From positions 244,338 to 308,337 of the forward strand of contig JAIXMQ010000038.1 in the NCBI GenBank assembly GCA_025716855.1: a stretch of DNA of 64,000 bases, read 5' to 3'. The DNA comes from Pilaira anomala (lineage: Eukaryota > Mucoromycota > Mucoromycetes > Mucorales > Mucoraceae). A program made the position numbers and the translations under genes. Under the pieces are notes generated by a model that was given only the letters and a program-made list of their open reading frames with translations, was not told where the DNA came from and did not search any database. This document shows positions 45,174-57,993 of the stretch, in pieces. Each line of letters opens with the position of its first letter. Positions within the stretch are counted from its first letter, which is position 1.

Positions 45174-47062
45174 ATGTCTGCCATTGGAGAAAAGAGATAC
45201 AACAATGAGGACAAGCCTCAAGCCAACAAGAAGAGTAAAGTTGGTAAGTGAGAAGAATGATTCTTAACGGTTATATAAAGTATATACTAACCCGATTCAA
45301 AAGACGCTCGTAACGAGCAAAAGTCTACTCTTTATGCTAGAAAGTCTCAAGATAAGAACTATGAAATGATGACCAACGCCAAGAAGACTTGGGAACAACT
45401 TCGTCGTAGTGATATTACTCGTGATGAACAAAAGACTTTGATGGCTAAAATGATGTCTATTATCGGTGGAAGAGTTCAAGACGTAAGTTTGTTACTGAAA
45501 AAAAGAAAAAAATTTGTTTATGAACTCGATCTTAATATATATATATATATATATATATACTATAGGTTATTTTCAAACATGATGCTTCTCGTATGATTCA
45601 AACCTGTCTTAAGAAGGGTAATGCTGAACAAAGAAACCAAATTGTCGAGGAACTTAAGGGTAAATATGTCGAACTCTCTAAGTCCATGTATGGTAAATTT
45701 ATTGTCATGAAAGCTATTGAATACTGGTAAAGTTTTATATATATGATAAGAGAGAATAAAGCATAAAAAGTAGATACATGGAAACTAACTTTATACATAT
45801 TTTTTTACAGCCACAAGCAAAGAGACAATATTTTAGCTGAATTCAAAACTCACATCCGTAAATTAATTCGTCACAAGGAAGCATCTTCTGTTATCGAGTC
45901 ATTTTACTCCCAATATGCCAACGCCGCACAAAGACATGAATTATTAGCTGAATTTTACGGACCCGAAATGACCTTATTCAACACAGGTGATGGAGCCAAG
46001 ACTTTGGACGATTTATTAGCATCTTTCCCCGAGAAGAAGGAAAGTATCTTGAGATTTATGTCTGAGATGCTTCAAGGATGTTTAGATAAGGGTACTATTG
46101 TGAACAGTATTGTACACAAGGCTATGTACCAATACATGATCTTGGCTGACGATAAGGGCCGTGAAGAAATGATGGGTCATCTCAAGGACTCCTTACAAGA
46201 AATTGTGCATACCCGTGAAGGTGCTTGGGTTGCCATGATCTGTCTCTCTATTGCTAAACCTAAGGATCGTAAGAACATCATCAAGGCATTCAAACCCTTT
46301 TTACAAAAGATTGCTTCGGATGAACACGGTTACCTTGTTTTACTTCGTTTATTAGATGTTACTGATGATACCGTCTTAATCTCCAAGGCCGTCCTTGGTG
46401 AATTAAGTAAACATGCTAAAGAATTATTCGCTGATAAGTTTGGTCGTCGTTTTTTCATGTATATCTTGGCTGGTCGTAATACCAGATACTTATCCCCTGA
46501 AACCGTACAACTCTTGAAGGAAGGTGATAAGATTAGAGTAAGTAAGAAGGAACCTGAGATCAGAGCTCAAGAAATCTTGAAGGCTACTTCTCCTCAATTG
46601 ATCAAGTTGGTAACTGATGATGCCGCTATTCTTATGAGAGAAAAACTTTCTTCTCAAGTTGTGCAAGAAATTATGCTTCATGCTGTTGGTGATAAGACCG
46701 CTGCTATCAACTCTATTTTGGCTTTAGCTGCTGAAGATATTGAAAAGGAAAATCATATTATTGAAGATCGTTTCGCTAACCGTATTATCAAGGCAATGAT
46801 TAAAGCAGATACCGCTGAAACAGAAAATGATAAGGCAATTGAACCTCTTGAATTTGCTCCCAAGTTACTTGAGGTTATCAAGCCTAATCTTGCTCATTTT
46901 GCTTGTAACCACGGTAGTTATATTGTTCTTGCTCTTGCTGAAGAACCTTCTACTCAAAAGGAAGTTAAGAAGGAACTTAAATCTCACAAGAAGGAAATTG
47001 AAGCTGCTGCTGAATCAAATTCTGGTTCCAAGTTATTGTTGGAAGCTCTTTCTAGCAAGTAA
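45174..47062 (+). CDS. PUF6: Pumilio-family RNA-binding protein Puf6/PUM3
   Basis: Four exons join in frame to 553 aa: 45174-45243, 45304-45482, 45566-45726, 45811-47062. Introns are 60-84 nt; intron 1 has a TACTAAC branch site. Puf6/PUM3 is a nucleolar protein of 60S biogenesis, with RNA-binding armadillo/PUM repeats curled into an L shape. PUM repeat signatures are visible (VIFKHDASRMIQ; KSMYGKFIVMKAIEYCHKQ; HKEASSVIESFYS; DKGTIVNSIVHKAMYQY). The C-terminal CPL-type region follows (ILKATSPQLIKLVTDDAAI, LAHFACNHGSYIVLAL). The first 30 residues are basic. The yeast protein is longer at the N-terminus (656 aa). Codon use is strongly biased (GGT, AAG, CTT), which suggests high expression. Confidence 0.93.
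45535..45559. repeat. AT microsatellite in PUF6 intron 2
   Basis: About 12 AT units directly before the acceptor region of the intron. Confidence 0.85.
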
Positions 47063-47614
47063 AAACAAAAATCATATAGTTAATTTATCCATATATTTCC
47101 CCTTTTTCTTTCCTCTTCTCCATGCCCTTTTTGTTTTGATGATTAATTTCAACATGTACATTTCTTTTTTCATATCAAAACTTATTGATTAACAACAAAA
47201 AACAAAAAAAAAATCTCTCTCTCTCAAAATCATCAATTTTCTTTTTTTTTATCTTTAGAATATTAAAAAAAATAAAAAAAAAATACACATTAAAAACTAT
47301 TATTCTTGTTTGTTATTATCAGTTGCAAAAAAATGATGAGGGGCATCAAATGTTCTTTACATGTGAGCGGAGAACCTATGCAGCTGATGTATTTCTTGTC
47401 ATGATGATGACATAATAAGACTTATAAAAAAAGGGTTCACATTTCTCATGTTTATTAGCAAATCATGTTACTCCATTTACCCAAAAGTTGACTTGAAATT
47501 CATGCTTTCTTCAAAGAGTCACAAGCGATTTCTCAATAGTTTTACTTTTTTATAAATATCTGATATTTTTTTCTTTTTTATTTCTTGTTTACTTCATAGA
47601 AATATTTGTTAAAA
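47063..47614. other. Spacer PUF6 / oxysterol-binding protein
   Basis: Holds PUF6 3' end and the next promoter. CACATTTCTCATGTTT at about 47438-47453 resembles the family promoter 20-mer of the 8.7-22 kb cluster, 160 bases before the next start codon. Confidence 0.5.
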
Positions 47615-49196
47615 ATGGCTATTTTCGGTAAAAGAAAAACTCATAATCATGAAGAAGCTGAACCTACTGTAAAAGACGTTGATAATTTAAATATCAAAGA
47701 CCATGAACCTGGTTTCGGTGGTCAATTTAAAGATTTTTTAAAGACGGTCATTAGCTTTACTGGTGACCTTTCTTCGCTTACTTGCCCTGCATTCTTTTTA
47801 AATGGTTTGTCTTTACTTGAATATGGGTATTTATACAAATTCTCATCGTTTTTCTGTATAAATTTATTAATATTAATTTTGTGTTTCAGTACTTATTGGG
47901 GTGACCATCCATCATGGTAAAGTAATTTTGTCTTTTTTGCATTAATTTTTTATTTTTTTGTCTCCGAGGTGTGTTTATTTATTAACACTTAACATTTCAT
48001 TAAGCTTTACTGCTGTGACTGAATCAGATGACCCAGAAGGTAAATTAAAAAAAAATATGAAAATAAACAGATGAACATCAATATTTATTATTTATATCAC
48101 AGAGCGTATGTTGGCCGTGACAAGATGGTTTATGTCTACATTGTGGGGTAGTTATGCATCACGCTGTACTAACGGATTAACCGAGAAAAAACCGTACAAT
48201 CCAATCCTTGGTGAACAATTTAATTGTCATATGGGTAATATAAAATGTGTTTGCGAACAAGGTATATATATATATATATAAAATAGTTACAAATTTATAT
48301 GCATTTATTTATTTATATATACAGTATGTCACCATCCACCCGTTTCTGCATTTTATCTTGAAAGTGAAAAAGAAGGTGTATCCCTGAATGGACACTGTAA
48401 GTCACCTGAGATCACGCATGTAATAATTTAAAATAACAAACAAAAAACTTATTAATTACATGCATCTGTATATGTAACATGTACAGGTGGTCAAAAGTCT
48501 AAATTCAAAGGAACCACCATCAAAGTAGAACAAGTAGGTCGAGCCGTATTAAACCTTAAAAAATATGACGAGCAATATGTCATTACGTACCCGGATTTAT
48601 TAATCCGTGGTGTATTAACTGGCTCATGTTACCTGGAGTTAAGTGGTGAATGTTCAATCGTAAGTAACAATGGTACAAAAGCGGTAATTGAGTTCATTCA
48701 GAAACCATGGTTTGGAGGTGAATACAATCGTATCAAGGGAAAACTTACATACAACGATAAGGAATACTGCTCACTATCTGGTAGATGGTCTAATGATACA
48801 TACTATACCAAAACAGGTTCTTCATCTAAGGAATTATTATTTGACGCAGAAGCAGAAGCCATGGCTGAACGTAAAACTCCTCCGTTGGATCAACAAAAGG
48901 AAATTGAATCACATCGCCTTTGGGGTCCTGTGACTGAAGCACTTAAATCAAAGAATTACTCTGTAGCCAATGCTGAAAAGTCTAAAATTGAAGATTGGCA
49001 AAGAAAGATTAGAAAGGAACGTGAGATGCATATAATTGAAAAATTTAAGCCAGAGCTTTTCTCTTTTACAATGGATTCGGAAGCTTCCGACAATTATTCT
49101 AAGTGTACCGTTTCTTTATTAGATAAACTGGCAGGTAAACCTTTACTCGATGAAGGGGCTTGGACATACAATCATTCTTTACATAAACGTTCCTAG
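47615..49196 (+). CDS. Oxysterol-binding-protein-related protein (short, Osh4/Kes1-type)
   Basis: Six exons join in frame to 404 aa: 47615-47826, 47890-47916, 48005-48039, 48103-48261, 48325-48396, 48487-49196. It consists of a sterol/PI4P-exchange (ORD) domain only, with no PH or ankyrin part, as in yeast Osh4/Kes1 (434 aa). Osh4-type proteins ferry sterol and PI4P between ER and Golgi/plasma membranes. Visible landmarks: [16 protein letters not shown] near the lid, NPILGEQF, and the family fingerprint as [12 protein letters not shown], where the usual serine of EQVSHHPP is cysteine. The histidine pair that binds PI4P phosphate is kept. The C-terminal [13 protein letters not shown] helix is also typical. 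Micro-exons of 27 and 35 nt are supported by uninterrupted family similarity. Confidence 0.93.
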
Positions 49197-51018
49197 ATTT
49201 TCTTTATTTGTTTTGTAATCCATCACATTTTTATTATTATTCCTTCTTTTTCTACCCTTTATAAGCGTTTTTTTTTTTTTAAAAAAAAACCCCCCCGTTT
49301 TTTGCATCCTCTAGAATTTATAATAGAATAAAGCTCGTCCTTAATTTGTATTTTTCTTTGATGAACAGGCAAATAAGTTTTTTTTTAGTATTTAACTATT
49401 CTATAATAATATTAGACCGCTAAAAAAACAGATCTGGGGATTCTGGAATATAGAACTATTGACCCGTTTGAATATATAATCGCTACGTATAATAAGAGGG
49501 TCTTGCCCTGTGAATAATTTGTAGATCAACGTAAAAAAATATATATTTCAGTTGAGGAGAATAAGGTTAATGTTTACCACTAAAATAAAATTGACCTACA
49601 CCATTGAGAGCGCAAAATGCCAATTATTGAGATCTAATTTATTCTTGCCATGAAAATGGATATCAGAAAGTTACTTAAGTTATTTCTTAATAACTACATC
49701 TGTGAGATCTGAAAGTTGTACAGGTATATCCTTATATGGTATAAGACATATTACTTTGGATCAAACATTCTGTTAGAAAAATTGCAAGAAATATTTTAGC
49801 AGAGAGTAATTATTTAGATATTGATAATAACAAACACATATAACGGATTTCCCTTCCGTAAAAGAAAGCAATTATTAAAATAATTGTAGTACCATCAACT
49901 GTCTGAAACTATGCTAACAAATTGATCTCCCGGGATTTTTGATTACATAAATTATACTTAAAGAATTATAATGACTCACTATTATAAACAAGTTTTTGAG
50001 AAAGCTAATGATATCAACATTATGAAATATTCGTCGTTAACAAAATTTCTATTATATTCCCAAAAAAATCAGACAAAGGATTGGTATTTTCTTAACAATT
50101 ACATTTATATACTATGTAGATATAACTGGGGTCCATTGAAACAATTCACGTGAAGATGAAAATAGGCGTGTATACTTGATATACGGCCAGTATGCACGGC
50201 CATTTGTGAAAAATAGATTGTATAAGTAAGGTAAGCAAGTACCATAGCTTTATTTTTGAACTAACTCTGTGAATTGAAGAAGTAGATAGGTTCGCAAGTC
50301 TTTTGGAATATCCAGAAAATGGCCCTACAGAATAAATTCGGCGCTGATTGATGTCACTTATTTCATTCATATAAAGCAAGCAATGATAACTATTATCGCT
50401 TCCAAGAACATTCAAGATGGCAATAAACCTTTCGCAATTGCAGCACATTTACGGTAACACTCATGATAAAATATGTGCAATTCTATGTGAATTTAAAAAT
50501 CAATCATATTATTCCTATGTATGTATATACGATCGATTGTGTATCCTCTTATATTAGAAAGATATGTCTAATCATTACCGGCAAATATATCAGCGGTTTG
50601 TCCACAGATCATACCGACATCAGGTGAGTAATTTGAAACTTAATTAGGCTTAGCCCATTCGGCCTTTTTTTTTGCAAGCCGTTGAATAAATCTTCGTTGT
50701 GGAGGTTAACATATGTAATCAAACGTACATAACATTACGTGCATTTATTTACATACAAATTATCTATATAAACATGATTGTATTTCAGGTATTTTTCATC
50801 AGATAACCAATTACAATACTTACATCACCCTTGAAGAAGAACACGGCAGACGAACATCTTACTGCATAATTTTATCCAATTAGTTTTTGAAATAAAACAA
50901 TTCCAATGAAATTTAATATAAATAGCTAATATTTCTGTAATTATCTTTTTTATTTGCTTTTTTATTTGCTTTTTTTTTTCCTTTTATAAAATATTATTTG
51001 GATTCATTCTAAACGAAT
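49197..51018. other. Intergenic, about 1.8 kb
   Basis: No gene recognised. A T12/A9/C7 run lies at about 49269-49297, and one CACGTG at 50147-50152. The last 100 bases (T-rich) are the probable core promoter of the kinase gene. Confidence 0.5.
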
Positions 51019-52734
51019 ATGATAAGTAAACTCATCGACAAAGCAAAACCTGCATTTTCTTTACGACACCATCATCATCATCATCATCATCCTAAGGAAG
51101 ATAGCCATACCAACAGACACAACAGCACCGATAGCATTCATAAAATACTTAATTTAGCCAACCCACTGCATGCTTCATCTATTTCAACGCATGTCTTTGG
51201 GTATAGAGATGACATAAGGGATAATTATGTTGAGCCTCCAGCATGTAAGGATTCTTCTTTTTTTTCAATCGACAATTTTCACTGATTTAAAATTGATTTT
51301 ATTCTAGTTGCTCCTACTGAAACTGAGCCAACAAAACCTTCAGATGATGAAAAAACTCTTCCGCCTGTTCCTGTCCATATTTCTATCACAAAAACTTCTT
51401 GCGTATCGATTAGAAAGGATTCTGAAGTAACGCAATTTTGTAAGTTATAAATATAAAAGAAAAGATCATAAGTGTATATGCCATTGTTGTTCCAGCTTAT
51501 TCAAATTTCAATTTAACAGTACCTTTTTATCCCGAACAACTTCCTACTACACCACCGGTTACACCGGGTGGATCATTTCTAGAATCAAGCATGCAACAAT
51601 CAACAGCTCATAGAATGGCTGTAGAACTTGATCATTCCGATGTGACACGTCCACAGTGCCACTTAGATCTAACCAATTTTAAGTTGGAACGAACGTTGGG
51701 CACAGGATCATTTGGTCGAGTACATTTGATACAATCCAAAATCAACAATCGATTTTATGCATTAAAGGTCTTGAAGAAGGCTGAGATTGTGAAATTGAAG
51801 CAAGTAGAACATACTAACAATGAGCGCGATATCTTGATTAATATTCAGCACCCTTTCATTGTGAATCTTTGGGGTAGCTTTCAAGATAGTCTTAATTTAT
51901 ACATGGTCATGGATTATATACCTGGTGGTGAACTATTCACCGTTTTACGAAAGGCAAAAGTAATGTTTCAAATCCATATATAAAAAAATTGAACACTGAC
52001 AACTCAAAAATATACATAGAGATTTACTAATGATGTTGCAAGATTTTATGCAGGTGAAGTATTATTGGCCATTGCTTATTTACATAGTAAAAATATTATA
52101 TACCGTGATTTGAAGCCTGAGAACCTGCTATTGGATGCACACGGACACATAAAAATTACTGATTTTGGGTTTGCTAAAGTCGTACCAGATATCACTTGGA
52201 CATTGTGTGGCACACCTGATTATCTGGCACCTGAAATTATTCAGACCAAAGGATATAATAAATCTGCCGATTACTGGGCATTTGGTGTGCTTCTTTTTGA
52301 AATGCTTGCAGGGTAAGTAATATATAAATATACATTTATATATTACAGTATAACGCTAACGAAATTGATTTTTCAGATACCCACCTTATTACGATGAGAA
52401 TCAGCTCGTCTTATACGAAAAGATCTTGTCAACTACGCCAAAATATCCTCCAACTATAGACCCTACAGCAAGAGACTTATTACAGCATTTACTGACAGCA
52501 GATTTAACCCGAAGATACGGTAATTTGAAGAATGGTTATCGAGATATTACAAATCACAAGTGGTTCGCTACTTTAGATTTCATGTTACTGCTTCAACGTA
52601 AAATCAAACCGCCACATATTCCCCATTTAAAGAATAGTGGCGATACAAGTAATTTTGATAAATATACTGAAGAACTTTATACATATGGGTTGAAGCAGGC
52701 AGATCCTTATCATGACCAGTTCCCTGATTTCTAG
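51019..52734 (+). CDS. cAMP-dependent protein kinase catalytic subunit (PKA, AGC kinase)
   Basis: Five exons join in frame to 490 aa: 51019-51244, 51308-51439, 51496-51959, 52020-52312, 52377-52734. The kinase domain (about residues 180-440) is complete: glycine loop [13 protein letters not shown]-type lysine in YALKVLKK, catalytic loop [11 protein letters not shown] (ITDFGFAK), activation-loop threonine in [14 protein letters not shown]. The W-T-L-C-G-T-P segment is specific for PKA, and the C-terminal tail ends in YHDQFPDF in place of the hydrophobic FTEF motif. The enzyme phosphorylates R-R-x-S/T sites when cAMP removes the regulatory subunit. An unusual N-terminal extension of about 175 residues carries eight consecutive histidines (about residues 17-24) and P/S/T-rich sequence. 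Mucoralean fungi have several PKA catalytic genes; which paralogue this is cannot be told. Confidence 0.92.
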
Positions 52735-53156
52735 TTTCTCCTTCTCCGTTTTTTTTTTTTTTTTTCCTTGTTCATACATTTTCTCATTTCTCTTTTTTCT
52801 TCCTAACGTTAATTGGCTTGTTCATTCATACATAAATAAAGAATACATTTGTAAATATTATCGATTTAAGTACCAGAGGCTTATTTTTTTCAACATACAT
52901 GCATTATAATGCTAATTAAAGTTGCATTTGCAATATCATAACCTGACAGTGACGTGTAACAATCCGCGTTGTTCAAAATTTATATAAGGTCGCGTAACTA
53001 AAAAGTTTAAGCAAAGAAACGTGGAAACCTATTTTAAGTTTTTGTATTTTTCTTCTTTCTCATCATTTTGCGATTTAACAAAGTACCTACACAATCAACC
53101 TTTCAGTGGTATTAAAATAAAGCAAACTTTTTTTTTCATTTAGAGATTGAAATAGA
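52735..53156. other. Spacer PKA / ALG8
   Basis: 422 bp holding the PKA 3' end (AATAAAG near 52835) and the ALG8 promoter. TGACGTG at about 52949-52955 resembles a CRE half-site. No gene. Confidence 0.45.
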
Positions 53157-55263
53157 ATGCGAGATTTGCTCATCGTCAGTACTTTTATCAAGTTACTATT
53201 GATACCAGCTTAGTACGGATTTTTTATGTTTATTTATCTTCTAAAGAAACAACGACTGATTTTTTATTTTGAAACCAGTCGGTCGACCGACTTTGAGGTT
53301 CACCGTAACTGGTTAGCTATCACACATAGTTTACCTATTGATAAATGGTATATAGAAGTAAGCATATACTCTCGAGAAATTTTTTTGCAAGGAAAACAAA
53401 ACATTTACCCAAAATTATGTTAGAAAACGTCAGAATGGACTTTAGATTATCCTCCATTTTTCGCTTGGTTCGAGAAATTTTTAAGTATGTTTGCTGCTTT
53501 AGTAGACCCTGGAATGCTTGAAATAGATAAACTCGGATACGCTAGTACAGAAACAATTATTTTTCAACGATTGACTGTGATTATCAGTGAATTAGTACTC
53601 TTTTGGGCCTTAACAAGGTAATAATCAGTCGATACTATTTTTTTTTTTTCTGTCATTCAGTCTTTAATAATAAAATCGTTTAGATATGCGAAATATTTTG
53701 GAAACAAATATGTCAATTGGGTAATTGCAGGCTCTATATTTTTACACCCAGGCCTTATCATTGTCGACCATATTCATTTCCAATATAATGGCTTGCTCTA
53801 TGGTATCTTAGTTTTATCTATCGTAGAAGCAAAGAGAGTGAGTGAGAAGAAGCCATAGTTAAAACCAATCCATTTATACTTTTTTTTTTTCTTGCAGAAT
53901 AATTTGCTCGTATCCGGTATATTGTTTGCAGTGTTACTCAATTTTAAACATATTTACTTGTATATGGCACCTGCTTATTTTGTTTATTTACTGCAAGCAT
54001 ATTGTTTTGTTCAGACCAACAATGGTATGCGAAATTAAATATCTATCAATACACCATAACTAACTTGATCGAAACAGGACGCCACTTTTCTTTCAAAAGA
54101 CTTGTAGTATTAGGAGGTTCAGTAGTGACAGTGTTTGCAGTTTCATTTGGTCCTTTTATACATCAATTGCCTGCTGTTTTCGGTCGCTTATTTCCTTTCA
54201 CTCGTGGTCTTTGTCATGCATATTGGGCACCGAATTTCTGGGCACTTTATTCAGGAGCAGACAGAGTCTTGATTATTTGTAAGAATTAATATTACATCAA
54301 AAAAAAAAAAAAAAAATTATAGTGCTAAATGTAAAATTAGTCGCAAAACGATTTGGTTGGAATTTGAATGAAGCTGCAATTAGTTCTATGACAAGAGGAT
54401 ATGTCGGTGATACGCAGTTTGCTGTATTACCCACAGTTGAAGCAATTCATACTATGATCATTACCGTAATCGTGCAATTGGTAATACATTTTATTATATA
54501 TATATAGACTTGATATTTAATTCGTGTTTCTTCAGGTTGTATTACAAAAGTTATGGAGAAAGCCTACATTTGACAATTTTCTATCTTCATTAACATTATG
54601 TGGATTTGCTTCTTATTTATTTGGGTGGCATGTTCATGAGAAAGCTATCATGATTGTCTTAATCCCTTATGGGTACGTACTCCTTTAAATAATGTAAATA
54701 TATAGTTTTACTCATTTTCAATTTATCTGTAGATTATTGGCGGTTAATAATAAAGCTAATTTACGTATTCTGATTATTTTAAGTGCTGCTGGCATTGTTT
54801 CTCTGTATCCTTTACTCTTTCAACCTACCGGTAAGTAGAAAGATAAACACCTATAAATTTCAGAGTCATGATATCTTAATAACGGGCTCAACGTTATTTT
54901 TTTTTATATACATATAGAAACGCCCATTAAGATAACATTGACTTTGCTATGGTTTTGCGCGTTTATTCCCGCCTTAGCATACCATGTTCAAACGTAAGTT
55001 TTATAATTTATTGTACCAAAAAAAAAGGGAGGAACCTAAACAAAAAGATTTTATGTAGACCTTTAAAGAATCTAATGTCTACTATTGAGGTCAATTATTT
55101 GTATGGGTTGATCCTTCTTCAATTTTACACTGGATTTATCCATGACATAATCTTCGGCTCAGGCCATTTACCTTTCTTACCATTGATGATTACCAGCATA
55201 TACTGTAGTCTTGGTGTTGTGTATGGCTGGGGCTACTTTATGTTGAACTATTTGCTTGTATAG
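53157..55263 (+). CDS. ALG8: ALG8 glucosyltransferase (ER N-glycan assembly)
   Basis: Eleven exons join in frame to 494 aa: 53157-53212, 53279-53357, 53424-53617, 53684-53837, 53898-54024, 54078-54278, 54323-54480, 54536-54672, 54733-54830, 54918-54993, 55059-55263. All introns are 50-87 nt. Alg8 adds the second glucose, from dolichyl-phosphate glucose, to the lipid-linked oligosaccharide in the ER lumen. The first lumenal loop has [20 protein letters not shown], with the catalytic aspartate, and the [16 protein letters not shown] block that separates ALG8 from ALG6. HIHFQYNG and LNFKHIYLY are also conserved. About 11-12 hydrophobic helices are visible. It is slightly shorter than the yeast form (577 aa). 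Confidence 0.93.
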
Positions 55264-55529
55264 TTTATTTCCTAATAAAACTTATAATAACTGCCAAGTG
55301 CATATTCCTTGTAGCTTTCGATACTAAAAGATATATATATATACATAAAATGAATTAAATTTATTATAATAATACGGATGCGCACTCTTTATTATGAATG
55401 TATATTTATCACAACTACATTTCCAAGAAAAAAGAAATTCTGTTATATAATGGGAGCGCCGTTTTTTTCGGCCAAAAAAGAATGTTGGCTCCTCTCAGCG
55501 CAATCCCACGTTGTTTCTTCTACTCAACT

Positions 55530-56381
55530 ATGGTAAAAGTTTACACAATAGGTGTTGGGTAAATAATGCAAACAATATCAGTAATGAAAGTAGAATACTA
55601 AACTAATTTATAAACAAAGTGGGCCTTCCTGCTCTGGCAAAACAGTATGTTATCGATACAAAACAGGTTTTTTTTTTAGATACTAATCTTTAAATGCAGA
55701 CAGTTACCCGCATCTTGAAACAGATTCTTAAAAATACTGTTTGTGTCTACCAAGACGATTACTACAAGGTAGATTGAATATATTTATAAAGCACATTAAA
55801 GTACTGAAAAGAAAATCATGTAGCCAGAAGCTCAAGTACCTATCCATGAAACAACACAATTAGCCAATTGGGATTGCCCTGAATCGGTCGACTTCCAACA
55901 TTTTGCAGATAATATAGAGTATGCTCGTACTCACGAAGGAAAACTGCCCGAAGGATTCAACTCAAACGAAGCAAGCAATGTACATGACGGTTCTAAACTA
56001 TTAAGCAATGAAGCAGCTGATAAATTACGCCAAATTTTGGACCCTTTTGTGCAAGACCCAGAAGCTATTTTTGTTATTGTTGATGGATTTATGCTTTATT
56101 GGGATGAACGAGTATCACAGCAGTTGGACTGCAAGATTACTTTTACAACATCTTTTGAAACATTGAAGAGAAGACGCGAAGAGCGCCAAGGATATCATAC
56201 ATTAGAAGGATATTGGGTAGATCCACCCAACTATTTTGAAAAGATTGTCTGGCCTGAATATGTACGATTAAATCAACATAACGCAACTGTAAAAGATGTA
56301 TTGACAATTGATACTGATGAGAACTCAATTGATGAAACAGCAATAAAAGTAGCTAACAATCTTAGAGAAATGTTACTATAG
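55530..56381 (+). CDS. NRK1: Nicotinamide riboside kinase
   Basis: Four exons join in frame to 226 aa: 55530-55558, 55620-55644, 55700-55768, 55824-56381. Nrk1 phosphorylates nicotinamide riboside to NMN in NAD salvage. The P-loop GGPSCSGKT is assembled across three exons, which strongly supports the two tiny exons of 29 and 25 nt. The YQDDYYK segment holds the catalytic aspartate region, NWDCPESVDF is the family substrate block, and FVIVDGFMLYW and the RRRxERxGY lid (KRRREERQGYHT) follow. Yeast Nrk1 is 240 aa. It is convergent with the PPR gene, whose stop is 95 bp away beyond an A-run (about 56450-56470). Confidence 0.92.
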
Positions 56382-56475
56382 TTTTGCTATTTAAAGGTCT
56401 ATTAAATTTTTGGTTTATTTATGATACAGTCAAATTATTTTAAATTGAGAAAAAAAAAAAAAAAAAAAAATAGTG

Positions 56476-57993
56476 TTAAATTACGGGTTTTGTTACTATA
56501 CTATTGAGTCTTTCTAATAATTCTGGATAAGGATCTATTCTTGATGGGTCCTTATCTAGAATGAGTTGACGCTCTCTAGCTAGAGTTGCAACTGAATTAG
56601 AGTGTATACTTTTTCTTTTGGGTTGTTTTAAAAGTTTTTGATTTATATCGCTTAGGAATACAAACGTTTCTAATGCGGATTTGGTATCACCTAAATCAAG
56701 GAAAGCTGATACGAGGGTATACATAGTTTCAGAATTCGGCTTCACTTGAGTATCTTTCATGGATTTATATAGTTGCTGTATTGTATTTAATTTGATTTCT
56801 CTATCGGGGTCTTCATCATCAACATCAAACTTTGTTCGTTTCATAAATGATCCAAATAATGTATTATATATAGTGATTGTTGGTTTAATGCCTAATTTAT
56901 CCATACTATAGAGTAATCGAATAGCTTCGTCTCGTTTATTATCATGTATCATTAAATCGATATATATTCTATAACTTTCCGCATCTGCTATTGGTACCTG
57001 ATTTAACGCTGCTGTCGCTTTAACTTTTTGTTTGCGATATTTCTTCTTCTTTTGAGCTATATCATTCGACTTCGTCATTTCCTTAAACATTGCATATGCC
57101 TTTTCTTTATATCCATTACATGCATATCCTGACATTACTATGTTCCATATCACAGTATTATTTATCATTTCACCCAAACCCTTTGTTCGAATATCCTTTA
57201 ACAAACGGTCCATACCATCCACATCGCCCAATCTACCCATAGAATGTAATAAGGTGGAATAAGTGTAAGCATCTGGTTGCAACCCACGAGACACCATGTC
57301 ATGATATAATTTCTGTGCAGTTCGAATATCTGACAGTTGCACTGCAATGTCAATTAACGTATTGAAGGTAGTCACTGAAGGTTGTACAGGCTCGTTAGTT
57401 GACACTTTCCCTTGTTCATCTATAATTTCAGCTTTTTGCATATCTTCGAATAGTTGTAAAGCGTCTAGCAAATGATGTGGATGTGTATGGGGTACAGCTT
57501 TACCTCCTATCCAATGAATTAAAGCGTTATATTCATTCAATCGTAAATGGAACCCGCACTTTCTTATGTCTTCTGTCAACGCCGTTAACCGATGCAAATT
57601 TTTTTGACTTGCACGAGCTCGAATAGTGTATACAAATAGAGAGTGAAAGTTTTTTCGAGTTAAAAGAGATAGTAAATCGTTGGCGTAGAGGTAGGTATAC
57701 AAGGGCCAAATCTGATCTATGTCCTGTGTTGCAAGCGATCGATAAAAGTCTGCCATCAGTGCGGGTTTATTGGTGGTTCGGTTACTGTTCTCTAAAAATA
57801 ATGTTTCGTCTCGAATGTCGGTTGGTTGATGAGAGAACAGGGCACTGGTTTGATATGACTTAAAAAGTCCAAAAGTGACAGGTGTTGCTCTCGATAGTGA
57901 AGGGAAAAGAAGTGCCGTTCTCGAACGAGTAGTGCAGTATATACATTGTTTTTGACTTGGCACGGTACTCAGTCGTTGCCAAAGCCTTCGCAT
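56476..57993 (-). CDS. Mitochondrial pentatricopeptide repeat (PPR) protein
   Basis: Single exon, 505 aa. The N-terminus is basic and hydroxylated (MRRLWQRLSTVPSQ), a likely mitochondrial presequence. PPR motifs of about 35 residues are visible, for example VTTFNTLIDIAVQLSDIRTA, PDAYTYSTLLHSMGRLGDV, NTVIWNIVMSGYACNGYKEKA, AESYRIYIDLMIHDNKRDEA and KPTITIYNTLFGSFMKR (each cited in part). At least six or seven repeats span residues about 150-470. Such proteins bind organellar RNA and act in processing, stability or translation. The RNA target cannot be predicted. Lack of introns is usual for PPR genes. Confidence 0.88.
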   Translation of the reverse strand: MRRLWQRLSTVPSQKQCIYCTTRSRTALLFPSLSRATPVTFGLFKSYQTSALFSHQPTDIRDETLFLENSNRTTNKPALMADFYRSLATQDIDQIWPLYTYLYANDLLSLLTRKNFHSLFVYTIRARASQKNLHRLTALTEDIRKCGFHLRLNEYNALIHWIGGKAVPHTHPHHLLDALQLFEDMQKAEIIDEQGKVSTNEPVQPSVTTFNTLIDIAVQLSDIRTAQKLYHDMVSRGLQPDAYTYSTLLHSMGRLGDVDGMDRLLKDIRTKGLGEMINNTVIWNIVMSGYACNGYKEKAYAMFKEMTKSNDIAQKKKKYRKQKVKATAALNQVPIADAESYRIYIDLMIHDNKRDEAIRLLYSMDKLGIKPTITIYNTLFGSFMKRTKFDVDDEDPDREIKLNTIQQLYKSMKDTQVKPNSETMYTLVSAFLDLGDTKSALETFVFLSDINQKLLKQPKRKSIHSNSVATLARERQLILDKDPSRIDPYPELLERLNSIVTKPVI

